Shown: positions 12,701 through 24,078, numbered from the stretch's first letter. The stretch is DNA of 64,000 nucleotides from Gorsachius magnificus (GCA_034008185.1 CM067085.1:54308602-54372601); one strand, 5' to 3'. Made by a program: numbers and translations. Notes: generated by a model not told the origin, from the sequence alone.

Positions 12701-15700
12701 TATGCTTCCATTTTAGATCACTTGGTCATTTGAGGTTAGCAGAGAATGGTGGCTTTTTTTTTCCCTTGGAAACTTTTGATCATGAGGGAAATACAAAACA
12801 AAGTAGTACTGTTCTGAAAACTGGCAAAGTCTTTATGCAGTATTAATAAATTTTGCTTGCCACTGCTTTTGCTACTGAGTGCAGCTTCCTTTTTGCTGCC
12901 ACATATAGGTCGCTTCTATGTTATGAAAAAGTAACTATGGCAGTTCAAAACTATGTTTTATTTGTATGTGATAGACTTACTTGCAGTAGTGTTCTGAAGT
13001 GCAAAACTGAATTATAAATCCAAACAAAAATGGTGTAAGAGCTCAAGGTTTGGTAGCAAATGGAAAAACTTTAAAACTCAGTGAAAAAAATTGTGCATGT
13101 CTAAATGCTTCTTTCTGTACTTGCCTTGAGGAGGTGATTCCCATTAAATAATTCAACCTCGTTTTTTTCAGCTACTACATTATTTGCTGTAGCAAAAATC
13201 AGTAAGAGAAACAGGGAGAGTATAGCTGAAGATGACTGCAAATAATCTCAAAAATAATAGGTTATTTTTATATATATACACCACACACACTCCGTATACT
13301 AAATTTAGAACATTACATATATTATTGCTTTCCTAGTTCAGCTATATACATAAAATATGTTGTAATAATTTTTTTCATAAATTCCAATTTTTGTTACTCA
13401 CGCAATTTCCTAGTAGCCATGATAATCTTATCTGTAAAACATTGCAATGTAATCCAGTACTGTGGTGAAAAATATTGAGTATTTTATAAGGAAATACCAG
13501 TTTAGCATTGTGTTTGAAAGCCCAATATTTTTAGCGGCTTGAAGTTATCTGTTCATTTGCTTTTCCATTTATTGCCTTCAGAACAGAAGATTTTGGTTTG
13601 GGAGACTATGTTGCTATTTATCTTGATTTCACAGGTTCTTTCTATTTTCTGTGGCACTAAAGTGTATCTGTCTTTCAGGACTGTGACTACTTGATATTCG
13701 GTTAGCTTCAGAAGCGTAGAACCCAAAACAGTTACAGGGTATGGGGACAAGATATATAATTCAAAAGGCATTGAATCTGACTTCTAGATACAACTAGAGA
13801 GGTTTTTGCAGTTATACGTCTTGTGCTTGAGAAAACTGTGGATTAAACCCTCTTAATTTGTTCACAAACTATGTGAACTAACTACACTTTTTTAAACAAG
13901 TTCACACAATTCCGTGATCTGAATTCCAGTCCAGTCAAAAGGATCCCATGAGGCAGACAATGTGCTAGGAACACACTTCCACTGCAAATACTATGGCCTA
14001 AAGAAAAAGGTATCTTATCCTTCCTTTCAAAATGCAGTCTCAGAAGTGATCAAAGAGGTGAAAAATATCTCTATTTTAGGCATCTATATATCTCTGTAGT
14101 ATTTTAGGTGCTCTGTACTGTGCACAATGACTTGATAAAGATTCAGTCTATCTCCTGTGGTATCCTTAACAGCTAGAAAATTACACTTCCTTTAAGCTTT
14201 GTAGAAGTGATTTTGAAAGTTTAGTTTCCCAACTCAGCAACTCTGTCCATAGGAAATAAAACTTAGTATGAATCAAAAATAATCATTACATCATTTCAGT
14301 GTGATCAGCTCAGTCATCATAATCCATTGTTTAATATAGAAGACACACAAACATTTCTTGGCATAATTTATGCATAAATTTATTATGAACTGATTAACTT
14401 TATTGGTAAATACTCTAAACATCAAAGAGGAGGACAAGAAAGCAATTTTAAAGTACTACAAAAATATGAACTGAAAAGACTACATGATACATTTGAAATC
14501 CTCTCAGAATTCATTTTCCCACAAGGCTATTGTTTTAAAGCTTGCTGACATAAAAGTGATGTTTGTTTAGGTGCCAGACTAAAATGACAATTCTAAATTT
14601 TTCCTCTAAAGGAACATAAAAAAAATTCTTATTTTATTACAGTGGAGTGTTTTAACCCTGATCTGTGCTAGGGAATAATGATTTGGCTGTCACTGCCAAT
14701 AAGAATGCAAATTCAGATGGTGGATACCAGACAGTTTTCCAATAAAACCTGATCTGGAGGTACCAGCTAGTTTTATGGAGACTGATAACACATGGATTTT
14801 ATGACTACTTTGTAACATGAGCTGGGTATTGGCCAGTGATAAAAGTGAAAATACTCATACTTAGTACACCTTCCTGTTATTATTAGTGGTATAATGCTAC
14901 CATCTAGAGGCCTAGCTAAGACTAAGCTACTATAAAGGAATACCTATTAGACCTATAGAAATGTTATTAATTCTACTTTGAAACAGTTACATATAACCAG
15001 CAGGACAACTTCTAGAGCATTTCAACAGAGCTTTTCCATACAAGTGAAAAACATTCACTGTTCTGTGCAACCTGAACGTTGGCATGAGTGCTAGAAAAGC
15101 GATTCTGGTTTATACTTATCATTCAGTCCATTATGGTTACCTGGGTTTCAGTGCATGCTTGGACTTTCGAAGTTTTTAAAATGGAGTACTGAAGAAATCT
15201 TAATGCAAAATCTTATTTCCCCTTGAAATTTAAAGTTAAAATAAAGGAACATCTTCCTTCCCAGAATTTCTTAAAAAAGTCAACTCGAGGTTATTTTTGT
15301 TTTAAGAATCATTGTAAGTTGCTGTTTCATAGCACATTTTGAGTACCAAAATGTTGCCCTTTTAGGCCCATTTTGCTGAAAGTTGTTGAGGCCTGATAAC
15401 GCAACTGCCCGACTACCCTATGACAACTTGCTGAATATTTTCTAAAGGAATCCTTCTTGACTATCAAGGCTGAGAGTAAATTCCTGGAGATCGAGCCAAA
15501 AGGTGAAGGGTTTGACAGAAAGGTCATAGATAAATATTCTCATTCAGGAAAGTAAAGGTGCTTTTTAAATTTTATTTAACCCTGCATTTCATTATGTTCA
15601 TCTTTTTGTATATTCTCATTATTTTAGAACTGAAACATGATTTATTGGTTTTGAAACAATTATGCCAGAGGACAAACACCCTCACATCTGGATTTGCAGA

Positions 15701-17747
15701 TGTCTTTGGCCAAGTTAGATGATGAGCATTAAGTAGATCACTATGCTGGTATTTCTTTGGAATTCTCTAAAAATGAGGATTTGATCTGGCTGGAATTCAT
15801 GGCATAATTTCCTAGGCAAGATATAATTCTTTATGCATGCCAATTTTTTTTGACAAGCCCTAAATGAAGGTCTTTCTCCTACATTTAAGGGGGCTTATCT
15901 GTAAAGGTTTAAAAGAGAACCGCAAACCTGAAAATTTAGGCTGTAAAACCTGTGCTTGGATCAGATAGCTCCTGCTCAGCAATCCTGAGAGCCCCAGTGC
16001 GCCAATGATCAACATTACCTTGGCCTTGAAATACAGTGTGGTCTTAGATAGTGAAAGTATTTACCAAATGCAACGGAACCTGGACAGCATAAAGGAAGAT
16101 TAAGGTGAAACTCAGACAAATACAGTTAAAACTGCAAGTGTCAACTAAACTCCACTCTATCCCCACAGCACCTGAAAAATCCATTAGTGTCTATGTTTTC
16201 ACTGGGGAGATTTCTCAAGGGCTCTGCGTAGTGCCTCCGGACATGCTCACAGCAGTCACTGTCTGGGAAAGGCTGACAGCTTCAGTCCATCTTGCCTCTC
16301 TAAACCAGAATATTCAAATGAGGTAACATTTTGGTTTCATCTTTTGAAGGTCTGATGAGTGTGCATTGCTCATGATTGATGCATAAGGGTGACATTACTA
16401 AAATGTGGTAGCAACATAGAAGATGAAGGTAGCACTGGATCCAGAAGAAGAGAGAGTTGATTCAGTGCCTTTCCCAGATGGAAGGGGTTCCAGGTTACCT
16501 CTCCTGTGTTTTGAGACCCTGGTGAATCCATGTAGGAAAGAGCATGAGACCCACACAGTTACACTGGTGAAGAAACATTCCTGATCCCTGCAGTGAACAA
16601 GCCCTTTGAATTACAGCCAGGGACTGCTGAATAGTAATGCTCAAGACTTTCCATATGCATGTCCCCCTGTGGCTATAGAACAAGGAACTCATGTTCTGGC
16701 AAATAATGGAGCTTTATAAATGTCATTTTTAGCTGAATTAAATTATACAAGTTCACGATTAACCAAGAGAAGAGGGAAGAAAGACTTGAACATTCTGTAG
16801 CTTTTACAGAAAACTACATAAGGCATTAGGAGGCACTAGTCCTGAAGACTAGTTGTTTATGAACTATCCACACATAAACACCCATAATTAGATTTATGTT
16901 AATTTTTGTTGTAATTTAAGTAACTAATTTTTGTCAGAACTTTTAGTTATATAAATTAGCCAACCATCTCTACTATACTAAATTGCTATTCTAATTTATC
17001 CTAATTCCTATAAAAATGCAGCATGTACTACAGTTAATAAAGAAAACTGATGTAGTTTTGGTTCTTGTGCCCATGATAAATTAGTTTAGGAATCCGGACA
17101 TAATGGCAACAAAAAAGTGAAAGATAAATTTCATAAAATGAAGTTCTAACCTAATGTGTTGTTTCTAGCCTGTGTCTAAGCTACTTTTTTCTGCATATCA
17201 TCTTGATGCATTTCAGAAAGCTATTGCATGGATGTGTGAGTACGTAGAGTATAAAATAGCTGTCTAATTTGTAATGGGGCCACCTCTGGGCGGAGGATCA
17301 GTGGAGCAAGTGTGTTCTGCAAATGGCTCCCATTAGGCTACTGTTAGCATCAATTATTTTAAAATATAATCTCTCTCTCCACTGATTCCAAATTTTGAAT
17401 TTAATTCCTCATACTTCCACTCGCCTGTCTTCACATCTTGATACATACACTAGAAAATTCATGTAATACTTGAGGTGGTTGTGTGTAGTAAGGTAATATC
17501 CTTGCAGAGACCTAATTTCCCTAATAATAAATGGTATCTTTAAATTCATAAATACCTCTGGATAAAAGGCTCTATATGAGGTATAGTTTTTTAAGAAAAT
17601 TCTAGTAACAGTTCCACATATGCAAATGTGGGCTTTTTTAATACTCAGAAACGATTGGGAGTGGTGTTTGGCACCTTCTGTTTGGAGTATCTGTTGAAGA
17701 CCCAGCCACCTGATGAAAACATAACCATGGGGAAACATTTTCATTTC
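9776..17747. other. Intergenic AT-rich DNA, no recognised gene
   Basis: Short open frames occur, including a 63-codon one with a hydrophobic stretch at 9801-9992, but none can be assigned. Low-complexity sites include a G-run pair at 10692-10707, a CA/TA stretch at 13261-13290, and a diverged direct repeat of a TTAGTTATA-containing unit around 11231-11280. I see no exon-like block with splice sites that I can name. Confidence 0.45.
17743..17747. repeat. Target-site duplication ATTTC, left copy
   Basis: ATTTC precedes the TG of the left LTR. The same pentamer follows the CA of the right LTR at 24720-24724. Confidence 0.9.
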
Positions 17748-17904
17748 TGTCGTGGTTTAACCCGGCTGGCAACTAAGCACCACGCAGCCGCTCGCTCACT
17801 CCCCCCCCCTCCCTCAGTGGGATGGGGGAGAGAATCAGAGAAAAGAAAAAAAAGTAAGACCCGTGGGTTGAGATAGAGACAGTTTAATAAGAGAGAAGAA
17901 TAAC

Positions 17905-17944
<40 letters not shown>

Positions 17945-18382
17945 GTAAGAAAATATACAGAATATATAAAACAAGTGATGCACAATGCAATTGCTCACCA
18001 CCCGCTGACCGATGCCCAGCCCGTCCCGAGCAGCGATCACTTCCCCCGGGCCGCGATCACACAGCCCGAGCTGCGACCACTCTGCCCGCGACCGACCGAC
18101 CGACTCGACCGACCCGACTGACTAACCCCCCCGAGCATGACGTTATATGGTATGGAATAGCTCTTTGGACAGTTTGGGTCCTAGCTGTGCTGTACTCCCA
18201 GCTTGTTATGCACCTGGCCGAGCAGGAGAAGCTCAAAAAGTCCTTGAACAGTCTGAGCACTACTTGGCAACAACTAAAAACATCAGCGTGTTATCAACAT
18301 TCTTCTAGCACTGAATCCAAAGCACAGCACTATGCTAGCTTCTGTGAAGAAAATTAACTCTATCCCAGCCGAAACCAGGACA
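17748..18382 (-). repeat. 3' LTR of the provirus
   Basis: A 635 bp LTR with TG...CA ends, nearly identical to the copy at 24088-24719. On the - strand it has a TATA-like CATATAACG, an ATTAAA polyadenylation signal, and a pure trinucleotide run (AAT on the + strand, near 17905-17943) one unit longer than in the other LTR. A GACC microsatellite lies near 18089-18103. Confidence 0.95.
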
Positions 18383-18393
18383 TTCCACCCCTT
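18383..18393 (-). promoter_or_regulatory. Polypurine tract
   Basis: Directly upstream of the 3' LTR on the - strand is AAGGGGTGGAA, ten purines in eleven bases. This is the expected place for the plus-strand DNA primer of reverse transcription. Confidence 0.7.
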
Positions 18394-18780
18394 ATTCTAT
18401 ACCATTTATGTCATGCTTAGGTCCTACCCTTACAATACATTCTAATTAATCACCACCATTTTGATATATATATATACACAGATATCATTCCCTTAGTCTG
18501 TGGACCATCCCTCTGAAATGTCCATTGGGTTCATTTAGTCCACGGTTTTGGGCTCCATCTGTCATAACAGTCTTTCAGGGCAGGAGAGATGGGGTCTGGT
18601 GTTGGGTTGTTGCTTGCTGAAGTCAGTTCTGGTTCCATTCGCTGCACTTCCTTAGTTTCTTCAGAATTCATTCTTCTTAATCTGGGCGATTCCTACTGCT
18701 ATACCATTGATAGAATATACAGCGATAGTAAAAATGATGACATACTATATTATACAGCAATTAACATTATACAATTCAGT
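18394..18780 (-). other. Proviral 3' untranslated stretch, no env
   Basis: Between the integrase stop and the polypurine tract there are only about 390 bases. They hold a TA repeat near 18463-18476 and no frame with signal-peptide, surface or transmembrane character. The provirus therefore has no envelope gene, as is usual for ERVL elements. No dUTPase-like sequence was recognised either. Confidence 0.75.
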
Positions 18781-20088
18781 TCATTGGCTATTTTCACCCA
18801 AAATCAAATCCCTTTGAGGTACACATCGGACTTCCCCATCCTTCCGCATCACCCACCAAGTAGAGCCAGGTCCTTGAGCAAAAGCAATCCCACGGATGGG
18901 TTTGCCTTTACCTGAGGCAGGAGAAACCCAGACTGTCTTCCCCAGCATATTTTTTACATGCACTACAGGGACTTTATCCCCTTCTACAGTACGTAAGAGG
19001 TTTGATTGGGCAGGGCCAGCTTGGTTGGAAGATCCTCTAGTGTTGACTAACCAGGTGGCTTTTGCTAAGTGTGTATCCCAATGTTTGAATGTTCCTCCAC
19101 CCATTGCTTTCAGTGTAGTTTTTAACAGTCCATTGTATCGTTCAATTTTCCCAGAGGCTGGTGCGTGATAGGGGATGTGATAGACCCACTCAATGCCATG
19201 CTCTTTGGCCCATTTGTCTATGAGGCTGTTTCGGAAGTGAGTTCCGTTGTCTGACTCAATTCTTTCTGGGGTGCCATGTCGCCACAGGACTTGTTTTTCA
19301 AGGCCTAGGATAGTGTTCCGGGTGGTGGCATGGGGCGCGGGATATGTTTCCAGCCATCCGGTGGTCGCTTCCACCATGGTGAGCACATAGCGCTTGCCAT
19401 GGCGGGTTTGTGGGAGTGTGATATAATCAATCTGCCAGGCCTCTCCATATTTGTATTTCAGCCACCGTCCTCCATACCAGAGAGGCTTTAACCGCTTGGC
19501 TTGTTTGATCGCAGCACATGTTTCACATTCATGGATAACCTGTGCAATAGCGTCCATAGTTAAGTCCACCCCTCGATCACGAGCCCATCTGTATGTTGCA
19601 TCTCTTCCTTGATGGCCTGAGGTGTCATGGGCCCACCGAGCTAGAAACAATTCACCCTTATGTTGCCAGTCCAGATCTACCTGAGCCACTTCAATCTTAG
19701 CAGCCTGATCTGCCTGCTGGTTGTTTTGATGTTCTTCAGAGGCCCGACTCTTGGGTACATGAGCATCTACATGACGTACCTTTACAACCAGGTTCTCTAC
19801 CCGGGAAGCAATATCTTGCCACAGTGCGGCAGCCCAGATGGGTTTGCCTCTGCGCTGCCAGTTGCTCTGCTTCCATTGCTGTAACCACCCCCACAGGGCA
19901 TTTGCCACCATCCATGAGTCAGTATAGAGATAGAGCACTGGCCATTTTTCTCTTTCAGCAATATCTAAAGCCAGCTGGATGGCTTTCACCTCTGCAAATT
20001 GACTTGATTCACCTTCTCCTTCAGCAGTCTCTGCAACTTGTCTTGTAGGACTCCATACAGCAGCCTTCCACCTGATGCTTTCCCACAA
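18781..20088 (-). pseudogene. pol: Proviral pol, 3' part: RNase H C-terminal half and integrase
   Basis: This 435-codon frame carries the later RNase H acidic motifs (FAEVKAI, YTDSW, and NNQQAD with its final Asp). It continues into an integrase with an HHCC zinc-binding domain (AHDTSGHQG and CETC) and the catalytic triad. The triad is the Asp of WQIDY, the Asp of ESDNG and the Glu of KIERYN, the last two exactly 35 residues apart. The integrase would insert viral DNA into host chromosomes. It ends at TGA 18781-18783. Its first residues come from a non-ATG codon and are not a real start: the region belongs to the pol polyprotein but is read one base out of step with the RT part. The element cannot make full-length Pol as written. 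Confidence 0.92.
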
Positions 20089-21962
20089 GACACAGGACCA
20101 TCAGTGAACAGGGCATATTGCTTCTCGTTTTCTGGCAATTTATTGTACAGCGGGGCCTCTTCAGCACGCACCACCTCCTCCTCTGGTGATACTCCAAAAT
20201 CTTTGCCTTCTGGCCAGTCCGTGATCACTTCCAAGATTCCTGGGCGACTGAGGTTTCCTATTCGAGCCCGTTGTGTAATCAGTGCGACCCATTTACTCCA
20301 CGTAGCATCAGTTGCATGATGTGTAGAGGGGACCTTCCCTTTGAACATCCAGCCCAGCACCGGCAGTCGGGGTGCCAGAAGGAGCTGTGTTTCAGTACCA
20401 ATCACTTCTGAAGCAGCTCGAACCCCTTCATATGCTGCTAATATCTCTTTTTCAGTTGGAGTATAGTTGGCTTCAGATCCTCTGTATCCCCGACTCCAAA
20501 ACCCTAGGGGTCGGCCTCGAGTCTCCCCTGGTGCTTTCTGCCAGAGGCTCCAGGTAGGGCCATTCTCTCCGGCTGCGGTGTAGAGCACATTCTTTACATC
20601 TTGCCCTGCCCGGACCGGCCCAAGGGCTACTGCATGCACTATCTCCCGTTTAATTTGTTCAAAGGCTTGTCGTTGTTCAGGGCCCCATTTGAAATCGTTC
20701 TTCTTCCGGGTCACTTGGTAGAGAGGGCTTACAATCTGGCTGTAATTTGGAATATGCATTCTCCAAAAACCCACAACGCCCAAGAAAGCTTGTGTTTCCT
20801 TTTTGCTAGTTGGTGGAGACATGGCTGTTATTTTATTGATCACATCCATTGGAATCTGACGACGTCCATCTTGCCATTTGATTCCTAAAAACTGGATCTC
20901 CTGTGCAGGTCCTTTGACTTTACTTTGTTTTATGGCAAAACCAGCCTTCAGAAGGATTTGGACTATTTTCTTCCCTTTCTCAAAAACTTCTTCTGCTGTA
21001 TTGCCCCACACAATGATGTCATCAATGTATTGCAGGTGCTCTGGAGCCTTACCCTGTTCCAGTGCTGTCTGGATCAGTCCATGGCAAATGGTAGGGCTGT
21101 GTTTCCACCCCTGGGGCAGTCGATTCCAGGTATACTGGATGCCCCTCCAAGTAAAAGCAAACTGTGGCCTGCACTCTGCTGCCAAAGGGATTGAAAAGAA
21201 AGCATTTGCAATATCAATTGTGGCATACCACTTGGCTGCCTTTGACTCCAGTTCGTATTGAAGTTCTAGCATGTCCGGCACGGCAGCACTCAGCGGTGGC
21301 GTAACTTCATTCAGGCCACGATAGTCTACTGTCAGTCTCCACTCTCCATCAGACTTTCTCACTGGCCATATGGGACTGTTAAAGGGTGAGCGAGTCTTGC
21401 TGATCACTCCTTGGCTCTCCGGTCGACAAATCAGCTTATGGATGGGAATCAAGGAGTCTCGGTTGGTGCGATATTGCCGCCTGTGCACTGTTGTGGTGGC
21501 AATCGGCACTTGTTGTTCTTCAACCCTCAGCAACCCCACAACCGAAGGGTCCTTTGAGAGACCAGGCAAGGTAGATAGCTGCTTAATTTCTTCTGCCTCC
21601 AATGCAGCTATACCAAAAGCCCACCGGTACCCTTTTGGGTCCTTGAAATACCCTCTCCTGAGGTAGTCTATGCCAAGGATGCACGGAGCATCTGGCCCAG
21701 TCACAATGGGGTGCTTTTGCCACTCATTCCCGGTTAGGCTCACTTCGGCCTCCAATACAGTCAGCTCTTGAGATCTCCCTGTCACTCCAGAAATACAAAT
21801 GGATTCTGCCCCTATATGGCTTGATGGCATTAGAGTACACTGTGCACCGGTGTCTACTAGAGCTCTATACTTCTGTGGGTCTGACGTGCCAGGCCATCGA
21901 ATCCACACAGTCCAGTAGACCCGGTTGTCCCTTTCCTCCACCTGGCTGGAGGCAGGGCCCCT
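19986..21962 (-). pseudogene. pol: Proviral pol, 5' part: protease, reverse transcriptase, start of RNase H
   Basis: The frame follows the gag stop without an ATG of its own. In order it shows an aspartic protease (VDTGAQ, about 35 codons in), then reverse transcriptase with WRLTVDYRGLN, the first catalytic Asp in ATIDIANAFF, LPQGWKHSPTICH and the YIDD active site. Connection sequence follows, then the first RNase H motif FTDG. Shortly after FTDG (about 20078-20110) the homology moves to the frame of the integrase part, which shows a one-base loss or equivalent; this frame then runs to a spurious end at 19986. The protein would process Gag-Pol and copy viral RNA to DNA. Key RT and protease residues are intact. 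Confidence 0.93.
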
Positions 21963-21965
21963 CTA
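21963..21965 (-). promoter_or_regulatory. gag UAG stop, in frame with pol: candidate readthrough site
   Basis: The gag frame ends in one TAG, and the protease frame continues in the same frame with no start codon before the conserved protease sequence. Gammaretroviruses make Gag-Pol by suppressing exactly such a UAG. The bases after it (AGGGGCCCTGCC) could pair locally, but no pseudoknot was verified. Confidence 0.6.
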
Positions 21966-23084
21966 ATTCTGGTCACTGTTGCTCATGGTTTGTGTATATG
22001 AGTCAGAAGTTCCTTCATCACAATCAGAATTAAGATCAGCTCTTCTATTCTGTCTGAAAAAATGACGATCTACCCCGTCTTTGGAAATTGGAGCGACAAG
22101 TTTCCTGGAAGAGCCCCCTTTTGTGCTTGTTTTTCTTTGCAACTCGCGTACTCGTGCCTCTAGGGTCAAGGTAGGTTTTCCATCCCATTTCCTCATGTCC
22201 TCTCCAGGGTCACGCAGGTAAAACCATAGAGTGCCCCGTGGTGTGTACCCTCGATATTCTTTTCCTTGAGCAGAAGGGCACTTACTTCTAATGGCTGAGA
22301 TACTGGTCTGTACAGGAGGGGAGTAGGGTATACGCTTTTCGAGTCGTTCAACATTTTGGGACAGAGACAGTTTCTCCACAGCAGAGACGAGGGAAGAAGA
22401 GATACTTTCTTCGTATTCCCGGAGCTGGCTAGCCATTTCATCCACTGTTGGTCCCCGTCCAGCTTCCCAGTTCAGCATTGCCCATGTGTTGGCATATGAT
22501 GTTGGTGCGCTCCGTAACAACTTCCGCCACATGGGTCGTGTGCACTGGACACTATCTGGATCTTTAGGCAACTGGTCATTGTCCAGGTCACTATAAATCA
22601 CTTCCAGGACAGCCAATTCCCTCAGGTACTGGATGCCTTTCTCCACGGTGGTCCATTTGCCTGGGCGATGTATGACATCTTCCTTGAAGGGATATCTTTC
22701 CTTCATGGCTGACAGTAGTCGCCTCCAGAGGCTGAGGACTTGTGTCCCTTTTCCAATCGCTTTGTCAATGCCGCCTTCCCTAGAAAGGGATCCCAGCTGT
22801 TTGGCTTCCTTACCCTCCAGTTCCAGGCTACTGGCCCCATTATCCCAGCATCGGAGCAACCAAGTGACAAGATGCTCTCCTGCACGACGGCTGAAATCTT
22901 TTCTCATATCTCGCAGCTCACCCAAGGATAGAGACCGTGTTGTTTCTGTCTCATTTATGAGCTCTTCCTCTTCCTCCTCCTTTTGTGATGGCCCTGATTC
23001 ATCCTCCCTTTCTAAACGAGTTGACTTTCGCTTCCAAGATTTCTTCTTGTGTATAGGGGCAACTGATACTGGCACAGGTTCGCT

Positions 23085-23495
23085 CCCTGTCTTAGCTGCA
23101 ATGCCTGTTGCTGGGGTTTGAGTAGCTGCAGTGCAGGTTGCAGGGGTTGGAGTAGCAGCGGTGCCTGTCGCAGGGGTTGGAGTAGCAGCGGTGCCTGTGG
23201 CTACGGCTGGAGGAGCTACAGTGGGTGTCACTGGGGTTGGAGTAGCTGCAGTGCCCAGGGAGTAGTTACAGCGGGTGTTGCAGGGGTGGAGTACAGCGTG
23301 CCTGTGCACGCTGGAGAGCTACAGTGGGTGTCACGGGGTTGAAGTAGCTGCAGTGCCTGTGTCTGCAGTTGGAGGAGTTACAGTGGGTGTCACTGAGGCT
23401 GGAGTAGCAGCAGTGCCTATGCCCACAGCTGGAGTAGCTACAGTGGGTGTCGCAGGGGTTGGAGTAGCTGCAGTGCCTGTGTCTGCAGGAATCAA
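23085..23495 (-). repeat. 30 bp coding minisatellite in gag
   Basis: About 13 copies of a 30 bp unit encode alternating decamers of the GTAATPTPAT and PTVATPAVGI types, giving a 60 bp higher-order period in part of the array. The C-terminal-side copies are nearly pure. The middle, about 23268-23335, has lost several single bases. Confidence 0.85.
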
Positions 23496-24060
23496 TCTTT
23501 GGATGGTATATAATTTACGTAGGAGTCTAACCCTGAGTAAAAGCTGAACTATATTCAGGAGTCCTAGCAATAGGGCCATGCTAGTTGGAACATCCCAAGG
23601 ATATTCAACATTCTCAAGAACTGTTGTAATTAGCTCAGAGAAGAAGGGGAAGATGGAGTAAGGTGACTCCCACACAGGCTGGCTCTCCGAGGATAAAAAG
23701 TAAAATGTATAATTATTCATAATTCCCAATAGATGGTTCCCAAAATACAGAGGTGACAGCAATACTGAGTAAAAATATGAGCTTAATCTGATGATCAATA
23801 GTTTTATCATAGCATAAGCCAGTATTACACAGTACAGCAGAACAGTAGCTTTAATCCACTTGCGAAAAGTGACAACCAGCAGCACAGGGAGTGCATACAG
23901 CAGGTAAGGTGATATATAAAAGAACTCCATGAACAAGGACAGCAACTCTGAGAGCAAATAAAACAACATTGCGACCAGCGACTATTAGACTAATATAACG
24001 AATGCTTATCACAAATGCGTTTTAGAAATGTTCAGATCTGTCGTTATCTCAACCCTTCAG

Positions 24061-24078
24061 GCCCCACGTTGGGTGCCA
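24061..24078 (-). promoter_or_regulatory. Primer binding site, tRNA-Lys1,2 type
   Basis: On the - strand the site reads TGGCACCCAACGTGGGGC, nine bases after the 5' LTR. It differs at one base (position 5) from the known tRNA-Lys1,2 primer site used by spumaviruses and D-type retroviruses. It would anneal the tRNA that starts minus-strand DNA synthesis. Confidence 0.85.

Larger units (their letters stand above)
21963..23969 (-). pseudogene. gag: Proviral gag with N-terminal hydrophobic segments and a Thr/Ala/Pro repeat
   Basis: The frame starts at ATG 23969-23967, about 90 bases after the primer site, and runs to TAG 21963. Residues 1 to about 160 hold two or three long hydrophobic stretches (about 1-35, 40-75 and 130-148) ending in a basic patch. 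A tandem repeat of a 10-residue unit rich in Thr, Ala and Pro follows (DNA about 23490-23085). Next come a Lys/Arg-rich and Glu-rich linker and an ERVL-type capsid region (SLGELRDMRKDF, TWLLRCWDNGA). The C-terminal part (RGTLWFYLRDPGEDMRKWDG) has no CCHC zinc knuckle. A cluster of one-base losses at about 23268-23335 creates a stop at 23331-23333, but the frame on both sides is the same. Gag would form the particle shell. The hydrophobic N-terminus is not a feature I know from retroviral Gag. Confidence 0.85.

Noticed and set aside
17409..17744. 111-codon - strand frame next to the provirus
   Set aside because: No ATG context, domain or homology was recognised, and the composition is like the surrounding noncoding DNA.
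18057..18260. Open frames inside the LTRs (also 17741-18040, 24057-24377, 24394-24597 and 4573-4773)
   Set aside because: They recur in each LTR copy, are made of LTR control and repeat sequence (including the AAT run read as poly-Tyr) and show no domain.
23085..23495. Regular repeats considered as a CRISPR-like array
   Set aside because: The units are directly adjacent with no unique spacers, lie in frame within gag, and the genome is vertebrate.
20878..23547. Long + strand frames opposite gag and pol
   Set aside because: They are antisense shadows of the proviral genes. The - strand carries all the conserved motifs.
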